Source: Caprimulgus europaeus
Taxonomy: Eukaryota; Chordata; Aves; Caprimulgiformes; Caprimulgidae
Reading direction: 5' to 3'
Assembly: GCA_907165065.1 (NCBI GenBank)
Contig: OU015532.1
Location: forward strand, 36,188,339 to 36,252,338
DNA: 64,000 bases
Part shown: positions 51,301 through 62,400 of the stretch, in pieces
How positions within the stretch are numbered: position 1 is the first letter of the stretch
Layout of the letters: the number at the start of each line of letters is the position of its first letter
Translations under genes and position numbers: made by a program
Notes under the pieces: model-generated
What the model was told of the DNA's origin: nothing
The model's input: only the letters and a program-made list of their open reading frames with translations
The model's database searches: none

Positions 51301-54192
51301 GGGGGAGAGAGAAAAAAAAATAACAGGTCATTACTGTGATTCTGTTACGTAGAAGCAAGGATCTGGGCACAGAAACACTTCCACTCTCTGTTCCAGTTTT
51401 AGATTAAAAATTGATTAAAAGTGATGAGAACCCAGGTTTCTCTTTTTCCCAAGTGAGTTCTGTAATACCACAAATAGTCACACTTGGGTATTCACCCTCT
51501 GGCTTAAGAATAATTACTTATTTACTCAAAGTACAAAGCCTGTAAACAAGAGGGACTTGAAAGCCTTATCCCCTCCAGAATAGCTGACAGTTTGCTGCCT
51601 AGCACACTCAGAGGTGTAGATTTAAATCCAGATTTCAAGGCAGAATTTGACTGGAGAGCTGAAGCAGTTTTGAACTTTCAGGTCCCAGCTGAAGGCCCTG
51701 TCCAGGTTTTTCTTTCTATTGAGGTGAGACACAAATGTGCACCCATATGCTGCTTCAGCAGGAGCCAAGGAGACTGTGACAGGTCCTTAATCAAGAAACC
51801 ATAATACCACAGCATCCAGCATCCATCAGTCGGTTGTAATGAAGCCAGCAGCTCTTTTACCCCTCTCTCTCTAAAACCAGAGTAATAGTGACTAATCTTT
51901 CAGAGCTTGTCAGGATAAATACATTGATTGTGATATACTTGGGTACCAAGGCAATAGCTGTTACATTAGCATTTTAAATAAGCAGTGCAGAAGGACAGGA
52001 AGTTCATACTATGTAGGACTAAAGAGTATAATGGAAATAAAAAGACATAAAGAAAGGTCTGTTACTGGAAAGTTTGCTTTTGTATGTGTTTTTCTGCTTG
52101 AATTTTGATTAACTATGGAAGAGGTGGATTTTTGATACCAGCAGCTTGACTATATTAAGAGTTAAAGAATCATCTAGGATGAAACTGAGGTAACAAAGAG
52201 TCCTAGAGCAAGACTAAATAAGCTACTACAAAGCATATCCAACAATTTTTAGCTTTGTCTAAACCACAAAAATATAAAGCCCTAATAATACACAAAGGCT
52301 GTGTACTGAAAACTTCTTGCATGCAATATGACTACATATAATGGCTTATAAACATGCCATGTCATTTGTGTCATCTGGTAATCTTCTATATGCACAGTTG
52401 GCAAGCCTCTTTCACTGGTCTACAATGCAAAGATGTGTAAGCAGAAACAGCAAATAGGGTACTGATTTTGTTCTTGAGGAGGAGAAAACCAAGCAAACTC
52501 ACAGAAAATGAACAGAGACCAAATCTTCTCACACAATCACTGACTCGGCATCAAAGATAGTACCCATGACTAGCTTTATAGGCACAGACTATGGACTACA
52601 ACCAAAAAACCTATTTCTGGGGAAGGCATGGCTATTCAATTTTTGCCTGAATTTTATTTGTTGATATAGATGCATATGTCTGAAGGCTGAGAAACCCTTT
52701 GAAACCCACTAGCTTGTAGTTCAGAGCTGAAACACAATATTTTTCAACTAATGAAGAATTTGCCTTCAGTTAAGCTGGCAGGGGGTTGCAGCTGCCCTTC
52801 TCCATAGAGTATCCTCCTCTTCCTCAGAGGATCTATTCTAGTATTTTTAATGCTCCTATTAAGTCAAAGCAAACAACACAACAAGGTTTCCTGCAGAAGC
52901 AAGCTGTCACTTGTCCACTTTTGGCCACAATATGTGATGATCATTTGTGGCTAATTAATTCTTAGATATCATAATTTAATTGTGGGTTTAAAATACTTGC
53001 CTTCTCTTTCCTCTTTCTGCCTTATTTTGTACAGTTTGGAGTTGTCTTGCTTATTAATCAAGACCAAGATTTCTTAAAGTTTTACTTCATCTCTTGCATG
53101 GAAACAGGAGGAAATACAGATAAAGGAAAATGTATGGAAAGAACTGATTCAGCTCATCAGAATTCTGAATTTAGTTTACATGAGATCCAAAAGCATTCTC
53201 CTGCTTTTCATATCCAAGTCCTTAATGAGGCAGTTTTGTCAAAGTGAAATCTCAAAAATAGAATGTTCCAGTAAGATGTCTTTTAAATCTGTCTACTCTT
53301 TGTGTATGCTAAACTCATCAACTGCTTTTCTAAAATAGCAACTGTTTTGCAGCAAATGAAGCACAGACAATTGAATGTGTCAACACCACTCATGTGGAGT
53401 CACGCTAAGATTCATTTATTTTTGTCAGGCACCCATACTAGTAGTGAATCAACTGAACTGCACTTGTAGTCAGATATCACATGTACTGCATATCTATCTC
53501 AAAGACCCTGGTTCTGCTCTCAGATGGGTTGTTTGCTGGAGGATTGTCAGTAAGGGCTGCAGTAACCTAGAAGAACTGATACTGGGGAGCATCAAGCTTC
53601 TCATCCCTTTCAAAAGTCCCTAAGGCTTACCTTTGGCTGGCATAATTTCCAAATTATTCTGGGAGAAGGGAAGCCCTTTTTTAGTGTACTTTCAAGAAAA
53701 GCCTACTTTGGCAGATCAGAATAACTACAGCAAAAGAGATGATGCATCTTTCTTGGAGTGCTGCAGAGAAGTAAGACTTGTAGTAGGACCATCCCTCAAT
53801 GGCAGATGGACAAAAAGATAATGGTGATGAATCAAAAGATAACCCTTTGCACCAAATCTGCAGGACCTCCTCTGCTCTTTAGTTATGGATTCAAACCCTT
53901 GTCACCAAGCTGAGGGTATACTTCAATTTGGAACTTCCCTGCATGGCACTTCTTGAATTCTGTGTGGGAAAGTCTGGACAGAAATATGTACATCTGCATA
54001 ATGCAACAAAATACACTGGTCCAACGTGCCCTGAACAAAGACCTATAGAACATGCATTTCCAAAGGCTCATAGTGACAGAAACATTTCTTCAACAAAGCA
54101 GCAAAACAGCAACATCTGAAATCAGACAAAGAAGGGACAAGCTGGATAGACCTGCTTTGGGCATTAAATAATTAGAAGATGTAGTTTTGCTA
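48399..54192. other. Intergenic, no gene seen
   Basis: AT-rich, apparently unique sequence with no recognisable repeat and no convincing exon. Frames of 60-82 codons occur on both strands at the density expected by chance. A purine-rich A-run lies near 51,300-51,322 and a T-run near 51,128. Confidence 0.65.
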
Positions 54193-55160
54193 TAATATTT
54201 TGTCTGGTGCTGTTCAACATCTTTGTCAGTGACATGGACAGTGGGATTGAGTGCACTCTCAGCAAGTGTGCCGATAATACCAAGCTGAGTGGTGCGGTTG
54301 ACACACTAGGGGGACAGGATGCCATCCAGAGGGACCTTGACAGGCTCGAGAGGTGGGCCTGTGCCAACCTCATGAAGTTCAACAAGGCCAAATGCAAGGT
54401 CCTGCACCTGGGTTTGGACAACCCCAAGCACAGATCCAGCCTGGGCGATGAGCAGATTGAGGCCAGCACTGAGAGAAGGACTTGGGGGTGGTGGTAGACG
54501 AGAAGTTCAACATGAGCTGACAATGTGCACTTGCAGCCCAGAAGGCAAATAACCATGTCCTGGGCTGCATCAAGAGAAGCGTGGCCAGCAGGTCGAGGGA
54601 GGGGATTCTTCCCCTCTACTCCACTCTTGTAAGGCCCCACCTGGAGTCCTGTGTCCAGTTCTGGAGCCCTCAACACAAGAAAGACATGGACCTGTTAGAA
54701 CAAGTCCAAAGGAGGCCACGAGGATGATCCGAGGGCTGGAGCAGCTCTGCTGTGAGGACAGGCTGAGAGAGTTGGGGCTGTTCAGCCTGGAGAAGAGAAG
54801 GCTCCAGGGAGATCTTACAGCAGCCTCCCAGTACCTGAAGGGGCTACAAGAAAGCTGGGGAGGGACTTTTTACAAGGGCAGTTAATGACAGGACAAGGGG
54901 AAATGGCTTTAAGCTGAAAGAGGGGAGGTTTAGATGAGATATTAGGAAGAAATTCTTTCCTGTGAGGTTGGTGAGACACTGGCCCAGGTTGCCCAGAAAA
55001 GCTGTGGATGCCCCCTCCCTGGAAGTGTTCAAGGCCAGGTTGGATGAGGCTTTGAGCAACCTGGTCTAGTGGAAGGTGTCCCTGCTGATGGCAGGGGGGT
55101 TGGAACTGGATGATCTTTAAGGTCCCTTCTAACTCAAACCATTCTATGGTTCTATGATTT
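54193..55160 (+). mobile_element. CR1 LINE, 5'-truncated, about 970 bp
   Basis: This is a plus-strand CR1 retrotransposon fragment. It begins in the reverse transcriptase part of ORF2 (the [10 protein letters not shown] stretch at 54207) and runs to the 3' end, where ATTCTATG (55141) and GTTCTATG (55149) match the CR1 terminal octamer repeat. Reading frames are broken. The catalytic F-A-D-D box of the family reads C-A-D-N here, so the copy is inactive. The 3' part closely resembles the minus-strand copies at 9.3 and 12.5 kb, which points to the same subfamily. 5' truncation is usual for CR1. Confidence 0.95.
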
Positions 55161-58100
55161 TTCCTGGGCAACATGATAGGGAAGGAAGAGCTTTTGCTTT
55201 TATGGTCTGACCAGAGTATCAGAGTGAAAAAAAATGCTGCAAGGGAACTGGATGGAGGCAACTCACATGGTTGTCGCTATCACAGAGCCATCAAAGTCAT
55301 ACCATATAAGCTCAGTGAACTTTACTCTTCCAGATGTTGTTGTTTCTTAGAATATATGTGAGGTTGTAGCCTTGAGCATATGGTGGCATTTCAAAAGTTA
55401 CACCACAGTAGGTAGCTGAATAGGAGGAGGCAGTGAGGGAAAGAGGCTGTATGCATGGATGTCTGTCAGGAATACCTTTCCTTCAGAGTTTTCCACATGC
55501 CTGTCATTGCTGCAAATGCCCATATTGCAATTAGGCATGAGCCAAGTCGTAACACAGTTTGTTACCAAGAGGAAGAGTTAACAGCTTCTCTCATTTAATA
55601 ATCTCGCAGGTATAGGCTATTTGCTCAATAGACAAATCTGACCTTGCAAATGTTGGTGCAGAGCAAGGAGCAATGCAGTTTTACCCTAAGCAAAACATAT
55701 TTTCCCTCCCACTAATAGTTAGGACAGTCACTGAAGCTGCATTCCTACTCCTGACTGGAGGTGTAAACCCAGAGAGGTCTCTCAGGAGGCATCTGGCAAA
55801 GATGGTGTCGCAAGGATAGACTATGGTATGGGCCACTAGGACATTCAGATGGTTTTCTAGCCTTACATAACTAAAATGTGGTGCACATTCCATCTTTTCC
55901 CTAGATGCTTGCCTTAAGGGAAGGGATTGTTTGAAGAAATCACCTCTTGTACCTTCTTTTAGTGATGAATATTGTGCTGTATAAGTGACTACCCAGAAAA
56001 CGTTTATACTATTCTTTTTCAAAATTTATAGATCAATACAGACTATTGAAATATATCAGCAAGTAATAATATATAATAGGCTGACCTTAAACCAATGTCT
56101 GCATTGGAAAAGTTTTGCATTTTAATGTCCTAAAACTTACAGTTTCCTGACCCTTTATAGACTCGCATCAATAAACTGGAGGTAGAAGTCTGTTTGCTAT
56201 TACTGAACCACTGAGCCAGCTAGTCTCTTGACCTTACTTGGATTTGCACCAGTGGCATAGAAATAAAATGTTCTGAATTCCATTAATGATTCATTAAGTA
56301 TTTCATGACTTCAGCTGGATCTGTCCCAATGGCACACAGTTGAAGAGCTGTGTCCCACTGCTGATCCAGCTAGCCAACCAATTCAAAATAAAAAAGAACA
56401 GAGTTAAGAAATTACATTTAAGAAGCTGCTGGGGGAAAAAAAAAAATCAGACCTATGTGACAACAAAATTATAGAAAGTGTATTGAACACCTATTCTAAA
56501 TATGAAGTGTCTCTGATAACTTCCAGTGAGCTTTTAAATCATCCTTGCCCACACTGCAATCAACAGGACAAACTGGTATCTCCCCATAATCATACTGAAG
56601 TCTTTTTTTTTTAATCAAGATTTCTACAGATAACTAAACAAGTGCTTCCTGTGCGCTCAAACTTTCGCCCAAATGAGTAATTAAATATATCATTGTATAG
56701 TGCTTATGATAAAATAAGAAAGCCTACTATGCTGGCCAGTGGACTAAGACTCCATGGAACAAATGTGGCTGGAAAAGCCAGCTTAATGAAAGGGCAGTGC
56801 TTTGTTAATGGACAGGTATTGATAACTAACAGCTGGCAGACCAAGTAATGTAAAAAATTTCCTGAGAGGTTACTAAGTTGAATTATACTTCAGCGCTGAC
56901 ATGGCCAGGACAAAATGTGACTATCAGTTGTGTATTGACTTTAACGAGGAAAACTTGTTTTTCTCTGGACACTCAACATGAGTCCTGCCTATGGACTGCC
57001 AGCACATTTCCTGCAACGTCTCCCTGCAGTAACAGGTTTCTCCCTCACAGACACTTGTTTTGTTACTCTGATGAAAACTTGACTGCAGGGTGTCATCCCA
57101 TTTACAACCTTCCCTTGAGCTATTATGGATCTACCATTATAGTAACAATCTAGTTTACAAGGACTTTTATACTATAATAATAAAACCCCTCCGATAGATT
57201 TCAGCTTCTTCTTGACTCAGTCTTATAATTTTTGTAAAACTTATACTATTTAATTATATTAATACAATCCTTTACTACACTTCTATACAACAAATCCCAG
57301 ACAAATCCCACTAGTAGGCACTTACAAGCCAGGAAGTGCTAAAGCTAATATTGCCAGTGAAATCTGAATTCTGCTCCTCCCTCTTACCATCCACAAGAGC
57401 AACAAACCAACAGGCTACACAGGGAGACTGTGAGATGCTCTGAATAAACAATACTGTTTTTAGTGTAGGGTGTGAGATTCCTCTGCAGGAAGCTACAAAA
57501 TGTCAAGCCACTTGCTTATACTTTCCTTAATTTCAGATACGTTGGAGGGAAAAAAAAATCTTTTTGCCTTGTCTACAGCAGAATATTCAACACGTAGTGA
57601 CTGAACCCGTGAGGGAACAGCAGTATGAGCACCAGTGATGCAGTGTGTCTTCAGTAACCATGCTGTTTTGGGTTCAGGCTTACACCCACCCACATATGTT
57701 GTATTATACCATTGCATAAGCAGAGATCTCTGGAGCCCGAGTTCCCAGTCTCTATGGCTGCACACACTGCAACTGCTGTGCCAATACAGAGGTACGGATC
57801 AGGTGTGCTGGTGCACAGTGCCACTAGCGCGGCTTTCCCCAGGACATAGGGGACTTCCAGGTTGTTGCTTTTGGGCTGGTTGTCCATCTAAGAAAATGAT
57901 ACGCTAAAGAGGAAACTCCTGAAATGGTTCATTAATGTCCATGCAAATGACAAATGCTTTCAATAATTGCTTGTTAGGACACAGTCAATAAGAGAATAAT
58001 CCAGAGTCTGCTACTAGCATTAGCATCGAAACCTCAACAGGAAGTATCTGAAAAGATAAATATCCACCAGAGTTAGAGGGCTGGAATTTTAACAAGGGGT

Positions 58101-58439
58101 TATCATTTGCAGTTGATGAACTTCCTATTAAATATGGAAGACATTTGCCTACATATTAATTCAAAATGAGTTTATTTGCATCCAGTTTCCCACATCATAT
58201 AGTGCAAGTAAGACAAAGACACTTGTTACTTTATCCGAAGTTGCTTTACCCAGAGGCTGCGTAAGAACAGTTTAAATCTCAGAGGAAAGGGGAAGGGCTG
58301 GCACGGGAGAGAAGGGAAGAGGTTGCAGGAACACCTTGCTGAGCCCGGGGGACTGGAAGTTTTTGAGGGAATTTCGTATCTCTGTTTCCCGCTAACCGAA
58401 GGAACGGGCGGTCACCACCCTCGCCGTCGATCTTTTCCC
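55161..58439. other. Intergenic 5' flank of GPHN, no gene seen
   Basis: This is AT-rich, apparently unique sequence between the last CR1 element and the CpG island. It contains an A-run near 56,434 and a T-run near 56,604. Overlapping minus-strand frames at 57,493-57,887 match no family I recognise. The GC content starts to rise after about 58,250, forming the shore of the island. Confidence 0.7.
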
Positions 58440-59201
58440 GTTATCAGAGGTGTGAGGGGTTGAACCGTTCACCGTGTAACCAGGCGATGAAAACGACTTT
58501 GGGTTCTGGAGACCGAGACCAACTCGGCTGCGAGCTCACAGCCGGCCGGGCGGCGGAGGGAGCGGCCCCGCGCGTTCGCTGAGCGAGGTGACAGGTTCGC
58601 CTGCCCTGGGGCGTGTGCGGGCACCGGCTGCTCACCGCAGCGCCGACCCCGGCGCGGGAGGGGCCGTCACCCGAGCGAGGGCGCTGCGCCGGGTGGAAAC
58701 GCAAGACACTGGCGTTGGCACCGGGCGGCGCTTAGGGCGGCGGTGGCGGCGGTGGGCGATGCCGCCTCTAGCTGGTGCTGAAGGCAGGCGGGGAGCGGCC
58801 GGGGGTCAGCCGGCCATCTCCCCGGGGAGGGGTCTGGGGGATCACCGGGCGGACGGGGACACCTCCTGCTAGCGCCGCCGGCGACGGGGCTGCCGGGTGT
58901 GAGTGCAACGGCACCTGGGGGGTGTGCGGCCCGCCACGGGGGCCGCCAAGGGCAGGTGCACCGCAACTACGGGCTGCACAACCGCCGGCGGCTCGGCTCC
59001 GCCCCACCCCACCGCCCCGCCCCCGGGACACGCCTGGCGTCCTGCGCCGGCCCCGATCGGCGGCAGCCGGGCCGGCCCCGGCGCTCTCGGCACTAGATTG
59101 GTACTGCCTGAGCCGCGCGCAGCGCGCCGGTCTCGCGGTCGCTGGCTCGCGCGCCGCGTCGCGCTGCGCCCTCGCCCCCTCCGCACGGTTGTATCCGCTC
59201 G

Positions 59202-59244
59202 CCCCGCCCCTCCCGGGGTTGGCCCCGCCCCTCGGCCCCGCCCC
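59202..59244. promoter_or_regulatory. Cluster of three GC boxes (Sp/KLF type)
   Basis: The 9-mer CCCCGCCCC occurs at 59202-59210, 59223-59231 and 59236-59244, 100-143 bp upstream of the gephyrin ATG. Each is the reverse complement of the classic GGGGCGGGG Sp1/KLF site. A fourth copy, CCCCGCCCCC, is at 59015-59024. Their place just ahead of the coding start suggests the core promoter or the 5' untranslated region. Binding itself is an inference. Confidence 0.6.
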
Positions 59245-59343
59245 GCTCGCCGCTGCTCCTCCCCCTCTGCGCTCGCGCCGCTCTCGCGCTCCTGCCCCCT
59301 CCCCCCGCTCGCTCCCTGTCAGTGCGGTGGCTGCGCCGGGAAA

Positions 59344-59350
59344 CATGGCG
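59344..59350 (+). promoter_or_regulatory. YY1-like core overlapping the start codon
   Basis: The sequence CATGGCG spans the initiator ATG. ATGGCG is the core of the YY1 motif that often lies at or just after transcription starts of TATA-less housekeeping genes. The match is short, so this is only suggestive. Confidence 0.3.
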
Positions 59351-59408
59351 TCGGAGGGGATGATTTTAACGAACCACGACCACCAAATCCGCGTCGGGGT
59401 CCTCACAG
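59345..59408 (+). CDS. GPHN: Gephyrin, first coding exon (partial gene)
   Basis: Gephyrin anchors glycine and GABA-A receptors at inhibitory synapses and, through its G and E domains, carries out the last two steps of molybdenum cofactor synthesis in the cytosol. This exon encodes the first 21 residues, reading M-A-S-E-G-M-I-L-T-N then H-D-H-Q-I-R-V-G-V-L-T, which I recognise as the extreme N terminus leading into the MogA-like G domain. Residue 3 is Ser, where I recall Thr in mammals. One extra base (G, 59408) follows codon 21, so intron 1 is phase 1, and the next codon would begin with G, as the Val expected there requires. The start is well supported: A at -3 and G at +4 give a strong Kozak context, and no other in-frame ATG lies upstream before a TAG at 58769. 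Exon 2 and all later exons lie beyond the window. The exon sits inside a CpG island, typical of a broadly expressed gene. Confidence 0.95.
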
Positions 59409-59414
59409 GTAACG
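59409..59414 (+). other. GPHN: Splice donor of GPHN intron 1
   Basis: The exon ends ACAG and the intron opens GTAACG. Positions -2 to +4 fit the vertebrate donor consensus (AG then GTAA). Position +5 is C instead of the preferred G. The break falls one base into a codon, which agrees with the known continuation of the gephyrin protein. Confidence 0.88.
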
Positions 59415-62400
59415 GGCCGCGGCCGGGGACGGCGCCGGGGGGCGGGGGGAACGCCGGGGGGCGGCCGCCGGTGGGTGCGCGCCGTCAGGCCGCCCCGCGA
59501 GTTGCCCCGGCGGCCGGTTCCTGTGGCGGCGCCGCCGCCGCTGCGCAGGGAGCCGCCGCTCCGCCGTGCGCGCGGTAGCCGAGGCCGAGGCCCGGGCACG
59601 GGAACGGGGACGTGGGGGCGGCGCTCCGGCCGCCGGCGGGGAGCGTGTGTGCGAGGCCGGGCGGCGTTGGGCGCCGCTGCCGCAGGCGGGCGAGCGAGTG
59701 AGAGAGAGAGCGGGCTGCTGGGCGCCGCAGCCGGGGGACTGGCCCGGGAGTAACCCACCTGGAGGGGCCGGAGCCGCGGGGGTGGGCACCTGCCGAAGGG
59801 AACGGGGGTCGGGACGTGGCCGGGCTTCCTCCGGACGCGGCGGAGCTGTAGGCGCGAAGGCGTTTGAGAGGAGAGCCTGCGGCCGGCGCAGGTTGCGGGC
59901 CGGCGGGAGCCGGGCCTGCCTTCCCCGGGCGGCGGCGACGGGAGGCGGCCTGAGCTCCCTGCCCGGGGGTGCATGTGAGCGCGGCACCCTCCGCAGGGCA
60001 GCACCTTTGGGATGGCTCCTTCCCCCCGCCTCGGCCTTCACCTGCGGGGGGTGAGGGGTGCGTGTGCCCGTGTGCTCTGTTTGGGGGAGGGCACGTATCG
60101 TGCCACTGCTCACGGCGCATGGACGGGCCGTTAATAAACCCCCGGCACACGGCGTGCGGTGGCTGCACACAGCGGGTCCCAGAGCCGTAGCCGGTGCGTG
60201 TGTTGCCGGCTTTGGGATTGCTGCGGCCCTCGGGGGCCTTTGCGGTTATCCCAGGGCGCTGGTGGAAGCCCGGGGCGCCCAGCAGGGAAGCCCCGAGGGG
60301 CTCGCGGGTGTTAGGACGTAAATAGCGTTTGTGGTGAAGGAAGCGGCGAGAGATTTCAGTGACATTTTTGCGCGTCAGGCAGCTTTAACCAGGAGCCCGG
60401 GCAGAGGTGACTGTTGATGGGAAGCAGCGTTGTGAGCGCGCCCGGGAGGCGGGAGGTGTTCGGAGTGAAAGGGGACGCGTTCGTTGGAGAGGAGACCCGG
60501 AGTTAACCCCAGAGTTATTTATTAAGCCCAGCCGTGTTTAACGCTACCGCCCCCGGCTCCCGCCTCCTTCGGAAACGGGTCCGTGCCCACGGTGCCGGTC
60601 CAGGGCGGCGGGCGGGGGGAGCCCCGGCGTGGCGAGCGCTGTCCCCCGCCGGGTGCTGAACCCCCTCACCCCGCCGTGGGGGCGGGAGCCCGTCTCCGCC
60701 GGAGGAACCTTTGGCTTCCAGGTTATTTTAATGGTAAACCGCCAGAAAACCACAGTGCAGTAGAAGTGGGAATCCTCAGGCTTGCCTTCACATTGCAGGC
60801 AGTGGTATCCTTGGTAGGGACAGAGCAGGTGGAGCAGATGCAAAAGTCAGATTGAGGGAACTTGGACCGTTTGCTCCCGAAGGCTGGGACGGGTGTGCCA
60901 TCCCATATTATTGTAAAAGTTAAAATGAGAAGGGGGTGTCTGCTAACAGAATGCTCTTTGCATATTTTGTGCGACTTCATGCTGTGTAACTTGGATTAGG
61001 AATTTCTGTTGATCAGTGAGTTGCAATTATTTGCACCTGAAATGTTCCCAGGATGCAGATACATATGGTGTTACAATTGATTAAATAATGATTAAGTCCC
61101 ACAATAGATTCAGAGAATACGTAGGTTTTTATTTTGTACTATCAAACCTGTTTGAGCACTATTAAATTAATGTTGTGTCATAATTTGCAGTTCCGTTGAG
61201 AAGTGTAACCTCATCATAGTTTTTGGTTTTTAAAGGAAAAACAAAAGGCATAGGGAACGGAACAGTATTAGCCCTTTTCCCCTTAATGCCATTACTTGGA
61301 ATTGCAGGCTGAAAAATTTTGCAAATAATTTTTTTGCCATTTGAAAGGGGACATCTTGGTTTCTAACAAGTTTCCTAGCCGCCTTTTTGTGTATGTTTGT
61401 AGACATTAAATAAAATTTTATATAAATGTGTTACTTTAATATCATGTATTTGGCCAAACTTAATTATTTTCCACTCTGGCTTTTCCTTTAACCCCTGAAA
61501 GAGATTATTTGTACTTTGGAAGGTTTGGACCCCCTAGTTGTTTCTGCTGTTTCAGCTGTGGAAAGATAGCAAATTAAAAAAATCACTCTTCTGGTTTTTT
61601 CTCATAGCAATGAACTAATAATTGCTTCTTGTCTGGTATATGTAGGAGTAAGTGTAGAAATGGAAAAGTTAGATATGAGCACCATTTCTTGGTTTGTTTA
61701 GAGCAGCTCACTCATCAGAAATTAGATAGTTAACATATTTTCTTTAGCTTTTCTGGTTAAGATCACAGCTATATGTTTGTTGAGTTAGCATTATATACTT
61801 GTGGGCTTCTCAGCACAGGCACATAGATTTATGTTCCTGTTAGACCCTGGAATACTCAGTTTAGCAAGTACTGTTAGTGCACCTTATGGTAGTATTCAGG
61901 TGGAATTTAGATTTACTGAGGAGTAACTCCTTTGAATTAATTTGGAATAAAGTTATATATTTATTTTAAAATGAGGACATAAAAATGATTTGGGCTTGTT
62001 GTTAGTCTTGTCTGTTTTAGAGATGGATGAACACATGGCTCCAGATTATATTAATACGGAGTGAAGAGTGTTTGTTGTGTAGCTTAGTTTCATTGCATGC
62101 AATCAGTTACTGTATTTAGTTTTGCTTAGTAGACCTTTGTGTTTGTGTGTGTATTGCTAGTTTTCTATCTAGAAACAAATGTGTGTTTGTGGCAAGTGAA
62201 GGTGGGTACAACGGATTAGAGAAATAGAAAGTTGTCTTACTGTTTAGCTAAAGTAATTTACTGTGTTCAAATGCAAAATTATGCAGAATGCAGCATCTTG
62301 GGTTTTTTTTTGTTTGGTTGGTTTTGTTTTTTAATGACTTGTTAACTTCTTTCTTATCCAAAGTGTAAAGGTCTTTTAGTTAAAAGTCAATGAGAAGAAT

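Larger units (their letters stand above)
58440..60700. promoter_or_regulatory. GPHN: CpG island / promoter region of GPHN
   Basis: Base composition changes abruptly near 58,400 from AT-rich to very GC-rich, with dense CpG dinucleotides continuing to about 60,700. The island straddles the gephyrin start codon. It contains several GC boxes, short GGC/GCC runs (about 58,735-58,755 and 59,526-59,542) and no obvious TATA box, as expected for a broad, dispersed-start promoter. The transcription start cannot be placed from sequence. No ATG occurs between 58,762 and 59,344, so a leader starting downstream of 58,762 would carry no upstream ATG. Long reading frames on both strands here reflect the lack of AT-rich stop codons. 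Confidence 0.9.

Noticed and set aside
57493-57887. Two overlapping minus-strand frames 1.5 kb upstream of the GPHN island
   Set aside because: They are in different phases over the same DNA and resemble no protein I know. An antisense promoter transcript is possible but not shown by sequence.
58768-60170. Long overlapping reading frames on both strands (up to 267 codons)
   Set aside because: They sit in the CpG island, where stop codons are rare. They overlap in several phases and are rich in Ala, Arg, Gly and Pro. Only the 21 gephyrin codons have support.
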